From Candidatus Zixiibacteriota bacterium (lineage in GTDB: Bacteria; Zixibacteria; MSB-5A5; RBG-16-43-9), in NCBI GenBank assembly GCA_029858245.1, contig JAOUFL010000006.1, forward strand, positions 1 through 21,400: a stretch of DNA of 21,400 nucleotides. The letters are read 5' to 3'. The notes below the pieces were generated by a model, which worked only from the letters and a program-made list of their open reading frames with translations, ran no database searches and was not told where the DNA came from. Shown here one piece after another: positions 13,984 through 21,400 of this stretch (its first letter is position 1; every line of letters begins with the position of its first letter). A program made the position numbers and the translations under genes.

Positions 13984-14997
13984 ATGTTTGTAGATTATGC
14001 AGAGATAGAAGTAAGAGGAGGTGACGGGGGGAGTGGATGCGTCAGTTTCAGAAGGGAAAAATTTGTGCCCAAAGGAGGTCCAGATGGTGGAGACGGAGGT
14101 AAGGGAGGTAGTATTACCCTGAAAGTTGATACCGATCTTTCTACTCTTCTGGATTTCCATTATAAAAAGATTTATAAAGCCAAAAGAGGAATGCACGGAA
14201 AAGGAAAGAATCAAACAGGGGTAGATGGAGAAAATCTGTTAATTAAAGTTCCTCCGGGAACAATCGTAAAGGATAAAGCTACAGGGGAGATTTTAGCTGA
14301 CTTAATCTCTGAAGGGAGTACCTGCATTGTGGCTAAGGGAGGGAGAGGGGGGAAGGGGAACTCCCACTTTAAAACATCTACTCATCAAACTCCTCGTTTT
14401 GCACAGCCAGGTGAGAAAGGAGAGGTTAAAAAAATCGTTCTTGAATTAAAGCTCCTGGCAGATGTGGGCCTTGTTGGAGCACCCAATGCAGGCAAGTCAA
14501 CTCTTTTAACCAGAGTCTCAGAGGCCAGACCAAAGATAGCCTCTTATCCCTTCACTACCCTCAAACCTAATTTAGGAGTGGTGAGATTGAGTGATCATAG
14601 AAGCTTTATCCTGGCAGATATCCCGGGTCTAATAGAAGGTGCACATCAAGGCAAAGGATTAGGTCTGGAGTTTCTTAGACATATCCAGAGGACCAAATTA
14701 TTGATTTACCTCCTGGATGTGACAGTTTCTGACCTGAAAACAGAATATTATAACCTTCAGAATGAGCTTAAGCTGTTTGATATATCTCTTTTGGATAAAC
14801 CTTCTATTCTGGTATTGAACAAGATCGATCTGTTATCGGAAAAAGAAAATACAAAGCTCAAGCTTAATCTGGATACTCAGATGGTAAAAATATCAGCTTT
14901 GACTGGTGAAGGGCTTGATAAACTTCTTAAGGTTCTGGACAGGGAATTAGATAAAGTAAGAATAAGGGAAAAAGGAGAAATGAGAATTGGAGTTTAG
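13984..14997 (+). CDS. obg: Obg family GTPase (ObgE/CgtA)
   Basis: Obg is an essential GTPase that acts in 50S ribosome assembly and stress response. The 337 residues have the glycine-rich Obg fold (about 1-157; DYAEIEVRGGDGGSGCVSFRREKFVPKGGPDGGDGG and KGGRGGKGN). The G domain has G1 GAPNAGKST at about 165, the switch region SYPFTTLKPNLGVV, G3 DIPGLIEGAHQGKGLG, G4 NKIDLL and G5 SALTGEG. The C-terminal OCT domain is absent, as in many shorter Obg proteins. It starts five bases after cdaA with no clear SD, and its last 11 bases overlap the dprA start. Confidence 0.97.
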   Translation: MFVDYAEIEVRGGDGGSGCVSFRREKFVPKGGPDGGDGGKGGSITLKVDTDLSTLLDFHYKKIYKAKRGMHGKGKNQTGVDGENLLIKVPPGTIVKDKATGEILADLISEGSTCIVAKGGRGGKGNSHFKTSTHQTPRFAQPGEKGEVKKIVLELKLLADVGLVGAPNAGKSTLLTRVSEARPKIASYPFTTLKPNLGVVRLSDHRSFILADIPGLIEGAHQGKGLGLEFLRHIQRTKLLIYLLDVTVSDLKTEYYNLQNELKLFDISLLDKPSILVLNKIDLLSEKENTKLKLNLDTQMVKISALTGEGLDKLLKVLDRELDKVRIREKGEMRIGV

Positions 14998-16090
14998 CGA
15001 GATAAAAGAATGGGTTGGGCTGTCTTTGGTTCCAGAGGTCGGACCCAAAAGGTTTATTTCGCTTTTGAACCATTTTGACTCTCCCGAGAAAGTATTTTCA
15101 GCCAGCCTGAAGGAGCTCGAACAAATTCCGGATATAGGAAGAGTCGTAGCAAAAAGTATTAAGGATTTTAACTTATGGGACGAAGCGGAGAAGCAGAGTA
15201 CCAGGATAGTAGAAGAAGGGATCAATTTTATAACCTTGAATTCCGGAGAGTACCCGGTCAACTTAAAAAATATTTATGATCCTCCTCCCTATCTTTTTCT
15301 TAAAGGGGAGTTAAAAAAAGAAGATAATAGAGCTTTAGCAATTATAGGGACCAGAACTCCCTCCGCCTATGGTAAACTTATCACCGAGAAGATCACAAAA
15401 GAATTAGTGGAGGAAGGTATCACGATAATAAGTGGTTTTGCCAGAGGGATTGATTCTATCTCTCATCATTATGCTCTGGAGTCAAAGGGAAGGACGATCG
15501 GAGTCCTGGGATCAGGCTTGGATGTAATTTACCCGCCGGAAAATAAGAGTTTGGCTGAGAGGATAGTGAAAAATGGTGCTTTGCTTTCCGAGTTTCTTCT
15601 GGGAACCAAACCTGAAGGAACTAATTTCCCGAAAAGGAATAGACTGATAAGCGGTTTGTCTTTTGGTGTAGTGATAATCGAGGCTGGGATGAAAAGCGGT
15701 GCTTTATTAACTGCCAAACTAGCATTAGATCAAGGCAGAGAGGTGTTTGCCATACCCGGGAATATCAGCTCTTTAAGAAGCGAGGGGACAAACTGGCTGA
15801 TTAAAGAGGGAGCAAAACTGGTTACCCGTTCAGTGGATATCCTGGAAGAGCTCAAAAGCGTTTTATCTCAGGATAAAAAAGAACTAAGAAAAGAAGAAGA
15901 ATATCCTCTATCGGATAAGGAGCAAAAGGTTTATCAGCTTCTTTCTGCAGAGCCAGCCCATATCGATCTTATTGCTGAGGAAAGCGAGCTTGCAACTCCC
16001 ACGGCTCTTTCGGTTTTGCTTAATTTAGAGCTGAAAGGACTGGTGAGACAGCTTTCAGGAAAGAACTTTATCCGAGTTCAGGGAAGGTAG
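14987..16090 (+). CDS. dprA: DNA processing protein DprA
   Basis: DprA binds incoming single-stranded DNA during natural transformation and loads RecA; it is widely kept in bacteria with or without known competence. TTG 14987 is the start, with AAGGAGA eight bases upstream, inside the end of obg. The 367 residues contain a helix-hairpin-helix region (LEQIPDIGRVVAKSIKDF, about 44-61), the Rossmann-like core AIIGTRTPSAYGKLI, the signature SGFARGIDSISHHYALESKGRTIGVLGSGLDVIYPPEN, EFLLGTKPEGTNFPKRNRLISGLS and GREVFAIPGNI. A C-terminal winged-helix segment (about 305-365) follows. The product is full length. Confidence 0.96.
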   Translation: MEFSEIKEWVGLSLVPEVGPKRFISLLNHFDSPEKVFSASLKELEQIPDIGRVVAKSIKDFNLWDEAEKQSTRIVEEGINFITLNSGEYPVNLKNIYDPPPYLFLKGELKKEDNRALAIIGTRTPSAYGKLITEKITKELVEEGITIISGFARGIDSISHHYALESKGRTIGVLGSGLDVIYPPENKSLAERIVKNGALLSEFLLGTKPEGTNFPKRNRLISGLSFGVVIIEAGMKSGALLTAKLALDQGREVFAIPGNISSLRSEGTNWLIKEGAKLVTRSVDILEELKSVLSQDKKELRKEEEYPLSDKEQKVYQLLSAEPAHIDLIAEESELATPTALSVLLNLELKGLVRQLSGKNFIRVQGR

Positions 16091-16092
16091 AA

Positions 16093-16359
16093 TTGATAGA
16101 GAAAAAAATTCAGGTGGTAAATCGTCTGGGGTTACATGCCCGTCCAGCAGCTATGGTAGTACAGAAAGCCAGCAGGTTCAAATCTGAGATCAGATTGGTT
16201 AAAGACGAATTTGAGGTAAATGCCAAAAGTATCATGAGCGTTATGATGCTGGCTGCGGAGAAAGGCAGCTTTATAATTATCAAAGCCTGGGGCGAAGACG
16301 AGTCGGTTGCAGTGGAGGAAATAGCTAAACTATTCGAAGGTAAGTTCGGAGAGGAATAG
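16093..16359 (+). CDS. ptsH: phosphocarrier protein HPr
   Basis: HPr is the small phosphocarrier that accepts phosphate from enzyme I. The 88 residues carry the phosphorylation site His15 in NRLGLHARPAAM and a Ser at position 46 in NAKSIMSVMML, exactly where HPr kinase phosphorylates HPr in Gram-positives and some other phyla. The start is TTG 16093, two bases after the dprA stop, with GGGAAGG upstream. ptsI follows 29 bases later. No sugar-specific EII gene is in the window, so a regulatory role is at least as likely as sugar uptake. Confidence 0.96.
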   Translation: MIEKKIQVVNRLGLHARPAAMVVQKASRFKSEIRLVKDEFEVNAKSIMSVMMLAAEKGSFIIIKAWGEDESVAVEEIAKLFEGKFGEE

Positions 16360-16388
16360 GCTTTTAAGTCTTTTAATGGGTTTAAAAT

Positions 16389-18149
16389 ATGGAAAAATCT
16401 GATGCAAAAAAGATCTGGAGAGGAATTCCAGCTTCTCCTGGTATTGCTATAGGTAAAGCATTTCTTCTGGACAAAAAAGAGATAAAAATTATAGAGAACA
16501 GGCTTCAGGCCACCCAGGTTGAGGGAGAAGTCATTCGTTTTAAAAACGCACTGGAGGAATCAAAAAAAGAGTTTCTGAAACTTAAAGAGGACCTGACCAG
16601 AAAAGCAGGTGTGGAACAGGCTAAAATCTTTGAGGCTTATCTTTTGATCCTGGAAGATGATTTTATTAATCAACAGGTAATAAACAGGATAAGAAAAGAG
16701 CAAGGGAATGCAGAATTCATATACCAGAAGATTGTTCAAGAGACCATAAACAAGGTATCACTTTCTAAAGATGAACATCTGAAGGATAAAACCTCAGACA
16801 TCAACGCTGTTTCCGTACGGGTGTTAAATAATCTTTTAGGATTGAAGCAGTATTCTTTAGAGTCGGTAACTTCGCCGGCCATCATTGTAGCTCATTCCCT
16901 TTCTCCCGGGGATGTAGTTCAGATGAGTAGAGCAAACATTCTTGGTTTTGCCATCGATACGGGAGGTAAAACCTCACATGTCGTACTCTTAGCTAAGTCC
17001 TTAGGGTTCCCAGCCGTTGTGGGATTAAAAGATTTTTACTCTGAGGTCAAGCCCGGCGAGAAATTGATACTGGATGGTGAGAGGGGGGAGATAATACTTT
17101 CTCCGGATGATTTCACCTTAAAAAATTATCAGGCTAAAAAAGAAAAGCTTCTCGAAAGGGATAAGAGCCTTCTTGAATTGGCTGAGCTTGTGGCAGAGAC
17201 AAAGGATGGAAGAAAACTAAAGCTTTCAGCTAATATCGAGCTTCCCTCGGATGCAGAGGTTGCCATAAAGAATGGAGCTGAGGGAGTAGGTCTTTTCCGA
17301 ACCGAGTATCTATACCTGGCAAGATACAACCTTCCAGGAGAAGAGGAGCAGTATCAAGCATATTCGGCTATAGCTAAAAGGATACATCCACGAAAAGTAG
17401 TTATCAGGACTTTTGATATGGGGGGGGATAAATTCATGCATATCCCAGGAAGACCGTATGAAGCCAATCCATTTTTGGGCTGGAGAGCCATCCGCGCTTG
17501 TCTGGACCTGCCTGATATTTTCAGGACTCAACTCCGTGCAATTCTAAGGGCAAGCACTTTCGGGAACATTCTTCTGATGTTTCCTATGATATCGAGTTTA
17601 GAGGAGCTTATAAGGGCTAAAGAGTTTTTAAATGAGGTTAAAGCTGATTTGAAGAGGGAAAGGGTAATGTTTGACCATAAGCTCAAGGTTGGGATTATGA
17701 TCGAGGTCCCGGCTGCTGCCCTGGAGGCAGATTCTTTGGCAAAGGAATGTGATTTCTTTAGTATTGGAACCAACGATTTAATTCAATATACTCTGGCAGT
17801 GGACAGGGCAAACGAGAAGGTTGCTTATCTCTATCAGAGCTTTCACCCATCAGTTCTAAAATTAATAAAAACAACTATAGACGAAGGTCACAAGAACGAG
17901 ATCTTTGTAGGAATGTGCGGGGAGATGGCTGCAGACCCCAAGGCAACAGTCTTTCTAGTGGGTCTGGGTATAGACGAACTCTCCACCTCACCTTATGCTG
18001 TCCCCCAGATCAAAAAGATAATCCGTTCCATAGAATTCAAGGAAGCACAAAAGCTAACAGGCGAAGTGATGAAACTGAAAGATGTAAAGGAGATTCAAAA
18101 ACTGATGGAAGAGGATTATCAACACAGGTTCAGTAATAGAAAAGTTTAA
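16389..18149 (+). CDS. ptsI: phosphoenolpyruvate-protein phosphotransferase (enzyme I)
   Basis: Enzyme I takes phosphate from PEP and passes it to HPr. The 586 residues have the N-terminal WRGIPASPGIAIGKAF strand, the HPr-binding helical domain (about 35-140), the phospho-His domain with active-site His in GGKTSHVVLLAKSLGFPAVVG (about 197-217), and the C-terminal PEP-binding barrel with GVGLFRTEYLYL, FDMGGDKF, GIMIEVPAAAL, FFSIGTNDLIQYTLAVDR and the catalytic-cysteine motif GMCGEMAADP. That last motif usually reads GMCGEMAGDP, a minor variation. Length and domain order are normal. It follows ptsH. Confidence 0.97.
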   Translation: MEKSDAKKIWRGIPASPGIAIGKAFLLDKKEIKIIENRLQATQVEGEVIRFKNALEESKKEFLKLKEDLTRKAGVEQAKIFEAYLLILEDDFINQQVINRIRKEQGNAEFIYQKIVQETINKVSLSKDEHLKDKTSDINAVSVRVLNNLLGLKQYSLESVTSPAIIVAHSLSPGDVVQMSRANILGFAIDTGGKTSHVVLLAKSLGFPAVVGLKDFYSEVKPGEKLILDGERGEIILSPDDFTLKNYQAKKEKLLERDKSLLELAELVAETKDGRKLKLSANIELPSDAEVAIKNGAEGVGLFRTEYLYLARYNLPGEEEQYQAYSAIAKRIHPRKVVIRTFDMGGDKFMHIPGRPYEANPFLGWRAIRACLDLPDIFRTQLRAILRASTFGNILLMFPMISSLEELIRAKEFLNEVKADLKRERVMFDHKLKVGIMIEVPAAALEADSLAKECDFFSIGTNDLIQYTLAVDRANEKVAYLYQSFHPSVLKLIKTTIDEGHKNEIFVGMCGEMAADPKATVFLVGLGIDELSTSPYAVPQIKKIIRSIEFKEAQKLTGEVMKLKDVKEIQKLMEEDYQHRFSNRKV

Positions 18150-18162
18150 AAGCCTTAGCATT

Positions 18163-19233
18163 ATGACCTCAAAACCAGATTTAGCTGATATCCAAGAAAT
18201 AAATGAGATTGATCAACAGGGGATGTACGGGCGAATCTATAATTTTCCTCAGCAGCTTATAGAAGGTATCAATCTTGGGCAGAAAGTTTATTTAGGAAAC
18301 TCTAAATTTTATCCGACCAACATAGCACTTGCCGGAATGGGCGGCTCAGCCATTGGGGGTGATCTGATAAGGTCATACTTAACCTTTGAGCTTAAAGTTC
18401 CTTTTTTAGTCTGCCGGAATTATCTTTTACCGGAATTTATAGATAACAGAAGCCTGGTCTTTGTCTCCAGCTACTCAGGAAATACCGAGGAAACCCTCTC
18501 GGCTTACAAACAAGCCAGGAGCAAAAAAGCCCGCATTATTGCTGTTACCTCAGGGGGTAAGTTATTAGAAAAATGCAGAAAAGACGGATTTCCCTTTGTT
18601 GCCATTCCTGAGGGGTTTTCACCTCGCGCGGCATTGGGTTATTCATTTACCCCAATTCTTGTTATCCTCTCCAGATTGAAAATTATTGCAGACAGAAAAG
18701 AAGAGATAGTAAAAACCTCAAGTTACCTTGAAAGAAAAAGAGATGAATATATCCTGGGAAAAAAGCTTGAGCAGAATCCCGCTAAAAGTTTAGCCTTGAA
18801 ACTACATAATAAAATTCCCATAATCTACTCCTCAGTCGATTATTTCGATGCGGTAGGTTACAGGTGGAAAGGTCAGTTCTGTGAGAACTCCAAGGTTTTA
18901 GCCTTTAATAATTATTTCCCGGAGTTTAACCATAATGAGCTTGTGGGCTGGAAAGTCCTGGAACATATAAGGGAGAAATTGATAGTGGTGCTCCTTAAAG
19001 ATAAGGAAGATCACCCGCGGATTAAAAGGAGAATGAAGATAGTAAAAAACATAATTGAAAAAGAAAAAGTAGAAGTGCTTGAAATAAAAAGTCAGGGTCA
19101 GAATCTGTTATCCCGAATGTTCTATCTGATACAACTGGGTGATTTTGTCAGTTTTTATCTGGCTATTCTTAACAGGATAGACCCGACTCCGGTTAAGGTA
19201 ATCGATTATCTCAAGACAAGACTAACTGCTTAA
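18163..19233 (+). CDS. bifunctional phosphoglucose/phosphomannose isomerase
   Basis: The 356 residues match the SIS-domain family of dual-specificity isomerases that interconvert glucose-6-P or mannose-6-P with fructose-6-P, known first from archaea and also found in bacteria. Features are NEIDQQGMYGRIYNFPQQL near the start, the first SIS domain with GMGGSAIGGDLIRSYL (about 58-73) and VFVSSYSGNTEETLSAYKQA (about 104-123), then FSPRAALGYSF. The second half has the catalytic-type FNHNELVGWKVL and the C-terminal RIDPTPVKVIDYLK. It starts 13 bases after ptsI with no obvious SD. Its place between the PTS genes and eno-type glycolysis fits upper-glycolytic sugar-phosphate metabolism. The family call is strong; dual substrate use is inferred. 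Confidence 0.9.
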   Translation: MTSKPDLADIQEINEIDQQGMYGRIYNFPQQLIEGINLGQKVYLGNSKFYPTNIALAGMGGSAIGGDLIRSYLTFELKVPFLVCRNYLLPEFIDNRSLVFVSSYSGNTEETLSAYKQARSKKARIIAVTSGGKLLEKCRKDGFPFVAIPEGFSPRAALGYSFTPILVILSRLKIIADRKEEIVKTSSYLERKRDEYILGKKLEQNPAKSLALKLHNKIPIIYSSVDYFDAVGYRWKGQFCENSKVLAFNNYFPEFNHNELVGWKVLEHIREKLIVVLLKDKEDHPRIKRRMKIVKNIIEKEKVEVLEIKSQGQNLLSRMFYLIQLGDFVSFYLAILNRIDPTPVKVIDYLKTRLTA

Positions 19234-19236
19234 AAA

Positions 19237-20103
19237 ATGAAAGAAATCAAAATCCTCATATTGGTGCTGATTATCAATATTTTCCATTCAGGGGAAGCTT
19301 TGGCAAATTCTTTTGATAATCTTTCCTGGTTCAGGCTGGACAGGTTTAATGCCTTGATATTACTTGTAGTTTTCTCCACAGTTGTTCTCTTTTATATCCG
19401 AAGCGCTAAAAAAGGAAAAAAACTTTTCATCCGCAAAATCGCTGGACTCGATGCAGTTGAGGAAGGTGTGGGAAGAGCAACAGAGATGGGCAGGTCAGTT
19501 CTTTTTATTCCTGGTATCGACGAGCTGGAGGAAATACAGACAATTGCCGGACTATCTATCCTCGGCAGAGTAGCTAAAGTAACCGCTCAATATAATACAC
19601 CTCTTTTAGTACCAGTGCGTTATCCTCTGGTCCTGGCCGCAGCCCAGGAAGCTATCAAAGGGGCTTATTTAGGTACAGGAAAAGGTGAAAATTATGACTC
19701 TGAAATGGCTAGATATGTAGCAGGAGAACAGTTTGCTTTCGTTGCAGCCGTTCACGGAGTCATGCACAGGGATAAACCAGCTACAAATGTATATATGGGA
19801 GCTTTTTATGCAGAGTCCCTGCTTTTAGCAGAGGAGGGACATGAAAGTGGTGCCATTCAGATAGCAGGTACAGCAAATCCGGAACAGCTTCCCTTTTTCA
19901 TCGCTGCCTGCGATTATACCCTGATGGGGGAGGAGCTTTATGCAGCCAGTTCCTATCTTTCAAGAGAGCCCAGGATGCTCGGAAGTTTAAAAGGGCAGGA
20001 TTGGATGAAAATCTTTCTGGTTGTCTGTATTCTCCTGGGAGTACTTTTTGATACCCTGCAAATCGGGAATGGTTTCTTTTATAACCTATTCCTAGAACAA
20101 TAA
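19237..20103 (+). CDS. conserved membrane protein, DUF6754-like
   Basis: The 288 residues start with a signal-like hydrophobic segment (about 3-23, EIKILILVLIINIFHSGEALA), then a membrane helix (about 38-54, NALILLVVFSTVVLFYI). A soluble domain follows with AGLDAVEEGVGRATEMGRSVLFIPGI, TIAGLSILGRVAKVTAQYNTPLLVPVRYPLV, VHGVMHRDKPATNVYMGAFYAESLLLAEEGH and AIQIAGTANPEQLPFFIAACDYTLMGEELYAASSYL. A C-terminal helix (about 257-276) ends it. This pattern is what I recall for DUF6754, a family of unknown function; the assignment is from memory. The conserved-looking core suggests a real fold, possibly enzymatic or ligand-binding. It lies three bases after the isomerase and four bases before the next membrane protein, so the two are likely co-transcribed. 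Confidence 0.65.
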   Translation: MKEIKILILVLIINIFHSGEALANSFDNLSWFRLDRFNALILLVVFSTVVLFYIRSAKKGKKLFIRKIAGLDAVEEGVGRATEMGRSVLFIPGIDELEEIQTIAGLSILGRVAKVTAQYNTPLLVPVRYPLVLAAAQEAIKGAYLGTGKGENYDSEMARYVAGEQFAFVAAVHGVMHRDKPATNVYMGAFYAESLLLAEEGHESGAIQIAGTANPEQLPFFIAACDYTLMGEELYAASSYLSREPRMLGSLKGQDWMKIFLVVCILLGVLFDTLQIGNGFFYNLFLEQ

Positions 20104-20107
20104 GTTT

Positions 20108-20722
20108 ATGAAAGTACAGTTACCTGTGGTTATAGCATTTCTTACTGGATTCATTATGGTTTCAGCTTTTTTCAGTACCAATCCGGGCATAGCTAATTTC
20201 AGCCAGAATCTTTTAACCTGGGTTACAATAGTTGGAGGTATCAGTTTACTTTTAGGGATAGTCAGTATTTTAAAGGTTAATATTAAGATTATCTCAAAAA
20301 GGAGTAAAGACTGGGGGTTTAAGCTGATTCTGGTTATGTTTGTAATAGGCATGTCAATTTCGGGAGTAGTCTGGGGGATGGGGGAGAACACACCCTTTGA
20401 TTGGCTTTTTCAGAATATTCAATCACCTATGATGTCGACTATGTTTTCTATACTTGCTTTTTTCATTGCCTCCGCAGCATATCGGGCTTTTAGAGCCAGG
20501 ACTATGGAGGCTACGATCTTGCTGGTGACTGCAGTGATAATAATGCTGGGCAGGATACCGCTGGGTCAATATTTATGGAACGACCTGCCGAATATTGCCG
20601 ACTGGATTATGGCTTATCCGAATTTAGCCGTGCAAAGGGGAATAATAATCGGTGCCGCTCTGGGAGCAGCTTCGATCTCCTTAAGGATTATCCTGGGGAT
20701 CGAAAGGACCTATATGGGGTAA
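20108..20722 (+). CDS. unrecognised multi-pass membrane protein
   Basis: The 204 residues are mostly hydrophobic, with about six predicted helices: around 4-23, 32-56, 71-91, 108-125, 135-153 and 176-196. A short charged loop (KINIKIISKRSKDW-like) lies after helix 2, and an RAFRART loop after helix 4. No motif identifies a transporter or enzyme. It starts four bases after the DUF6754-like gene, so it probably works with it in the membrane. The pairing is the only functional clue. Confidence 0.6.
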   Translation: MKVQLPVVIAFLTGFIMVSAFFSTNPGIANFSQNLLTWVTIVGGISLLLGIVSILKVNIKIISKRSKDWGFKLILVMFVIGMSISGVVWGMGENTPFDWLFQNIQSPMMSTMFSILAFFIASAAYRAFRARTMEATILLVTAVIIMLGRIPLGQYLWNDLPNIADWIMAYPNLAVQRGIIIGAALGAASISLRIILGIERTYMG

Positions 20723-20748
20723 TATACAATAAATAAACTAATTTGAAA

Positions 20749-21400
20749 ATGTTTAGAACTAATCACAAGATAATTATAGGCGATTCGAGATGGATGAAAA
20801 AGGTCCCGGATGAATCTGTACACCTTGTCATTACATCACCGCCCTACTGGCAATTAAAAGATTATGGAAATGGGAAACAGATAGGTTTTAATGATAGTTA
20901 TGAAGAGTATATAACTAATCTTAACTTAGTCTGGAATGAATGCCATAGGGTTTTACATAAAGGTTGTCGTTTAGGTATTAATATCGGAGACCAGTTTGCT
21001 CGTTCAGTCTATTATGGGAGATATAAAGTTATCCCAATAAGAACAGAGATAATTAAGTTCTGTGAAAGCGTTGGTTTTGATTATATGGGAGCCATTATCT
21101 GGCAGAAAGTAACTACCTGCCATACTACTGGTGGAGCTACAGTAATGGGTTCTTTCCCTTATCCTAGAAGCGGGATTTTAAAACTGGATTATGAATTTAT
21201 TTTGCTCTTCAAGAAACATGGTAATCCTCCAAAAGTAAACAAGGAGATTAAAGAACAATCGAAATTGACACAGAAAGAATGGAATCAGTATTTCACCGGT
21301 CACTGGAATTTCCCAGGTGAAAAGCAGGATAAACATCTGGCGATGTTTCCTGAAGAATTACCGAGACGTCTCATTAAAATGTTCAGTTTTGTAGGGGATA
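20749..21400 (+). CDS. beta-class DNA methyltransferase, 5' part (runs off window)
   Basis: The frame from ATG 20749 stays open for 217 codons to the window edge. The N-terminus HKIIIGDSRWMKKVPDESVHLVITSPPYWQLKDYG is typical of SAM-dependent amino-methyltransferases. The catalytic motif TSPPYW (about 30-35) comes early, and the last visible residues, LPRRLIKMFSFVGD, are what normally precede the SAM-binding VLDPFxGSG motif. That motif order defines the beta class. SPPY rather than DPPY favours N4-cytosine methylation, though N6-adenine cannot be excluded. The middle (about 65-180) would hold the target-recognition region; the site is unknown. Whether a restriction enzyme follows lies outside the window. 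TTG 20743 is an alternative start, and no SD is evident. Confidence 0.88.
   Translation, partial: MFRTNHKIIIGDSRWMKKVPDESVHLVITSPPYWQLKDYGNGKQIGFNDSYEEYITNLNLVWNECHRVLHKGCRLGINIGDQFARSVYYGRYKVIPIRTEIIKFCESVGFDYMGAIIWQKVTTCHTTGGATVMGSFPYPRSGILKLDYEFILLFKKHGNPPKVNKEIKEQSKLTQKEWNQYFTGHWNFPGEKQDKHLAMFPEELPRRLIKMFSFVGD

Noticed and set aside
13699..14214. 171-residue minus-strand ORF across the cdaA-obg junction
   Set aside because: It lies antisense to two strongly recognised genes, has no SD or recognisable domain, and reads as a shadow of their codon pattern.

Overview
The window looks like a piece of chromosome from an uncultured, moderately AT-rich bacterium. The evidence is long same-strand runs of core genes with short or overlapping junctions, frequent TTG starts, Shine-Dalgarno (SD) sites present at only some genes, a single-chain glycyl-tRNA synthetase, and a fused phosphoglucose/phosphomannose isomerase. 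This mix fits candidate phyla around the FCB group (Zixibacteria, WOR-3 or TA06-like), but that placement is an impression from gene content and was not tested. No rRNA, tRNA or CRISPR array was found.

Region 1 (1-3321, + strand) holds the 3' part of eno, an ftsB/divIC-type division gene, recO and glyS. Region 2 (about 3358-6260) is visibly more AT-rich and looks like an accessory insertion. It holds a stand-alone Lrp/AsnC ligand-binding domain gene, a 149-nt tandem duplication that left a decayed copy of that gene's tail, two unrecognised membrane-anchored coiled-coil or helical proteins, and an Mrr-like PD-(D/E)XK nuclease with an unrecognised C-terminal half. The nuclease gene is bracketed by two direct copies of a 30-nt repeat. 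A GNAT acetyltransferase (6275-6913) follows.

Region 3 (7100-7660, - strand) is the only minus-strand unit: a cysteine-rich ArsR-family regulator followed by a 53-residue cysteine-rich peptide with a near-perfect ribosome binding site. The intergenic region at 7625-7806 carries apparent divergent promoters, one for arsR and one for the next unit.

Region 4 (7807-18149, + strand) is a long housekeeping run: tilS-hpt-ftsH (a widespread cluster), folE-folP (folate synthesis), cdaA (c-di-AMP synthesis), obg, dprA, then ptsH-ptsI. Region 5 (18163-20722) holds pgi/pmi and two conserved membrane proteins, the first resembling DUF6754. Region 6 (20749 to the end) is the start of a beta-class DNA methyltransferase that runs off the window.

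Functionally, the core genes cover glycolysis (enolase, isomerase), a PEP-driven HPr/EI relay with no sugar permease in view (suggesting a regulatory PTS), folate and purine salvage, tRNA modification, membrane proteolysis and DNA uptake/repair. The most unusual content is the AT-rich nuclease island with its duplication and flanking repeats, and the arsR/cysteine-rich peptide pair.
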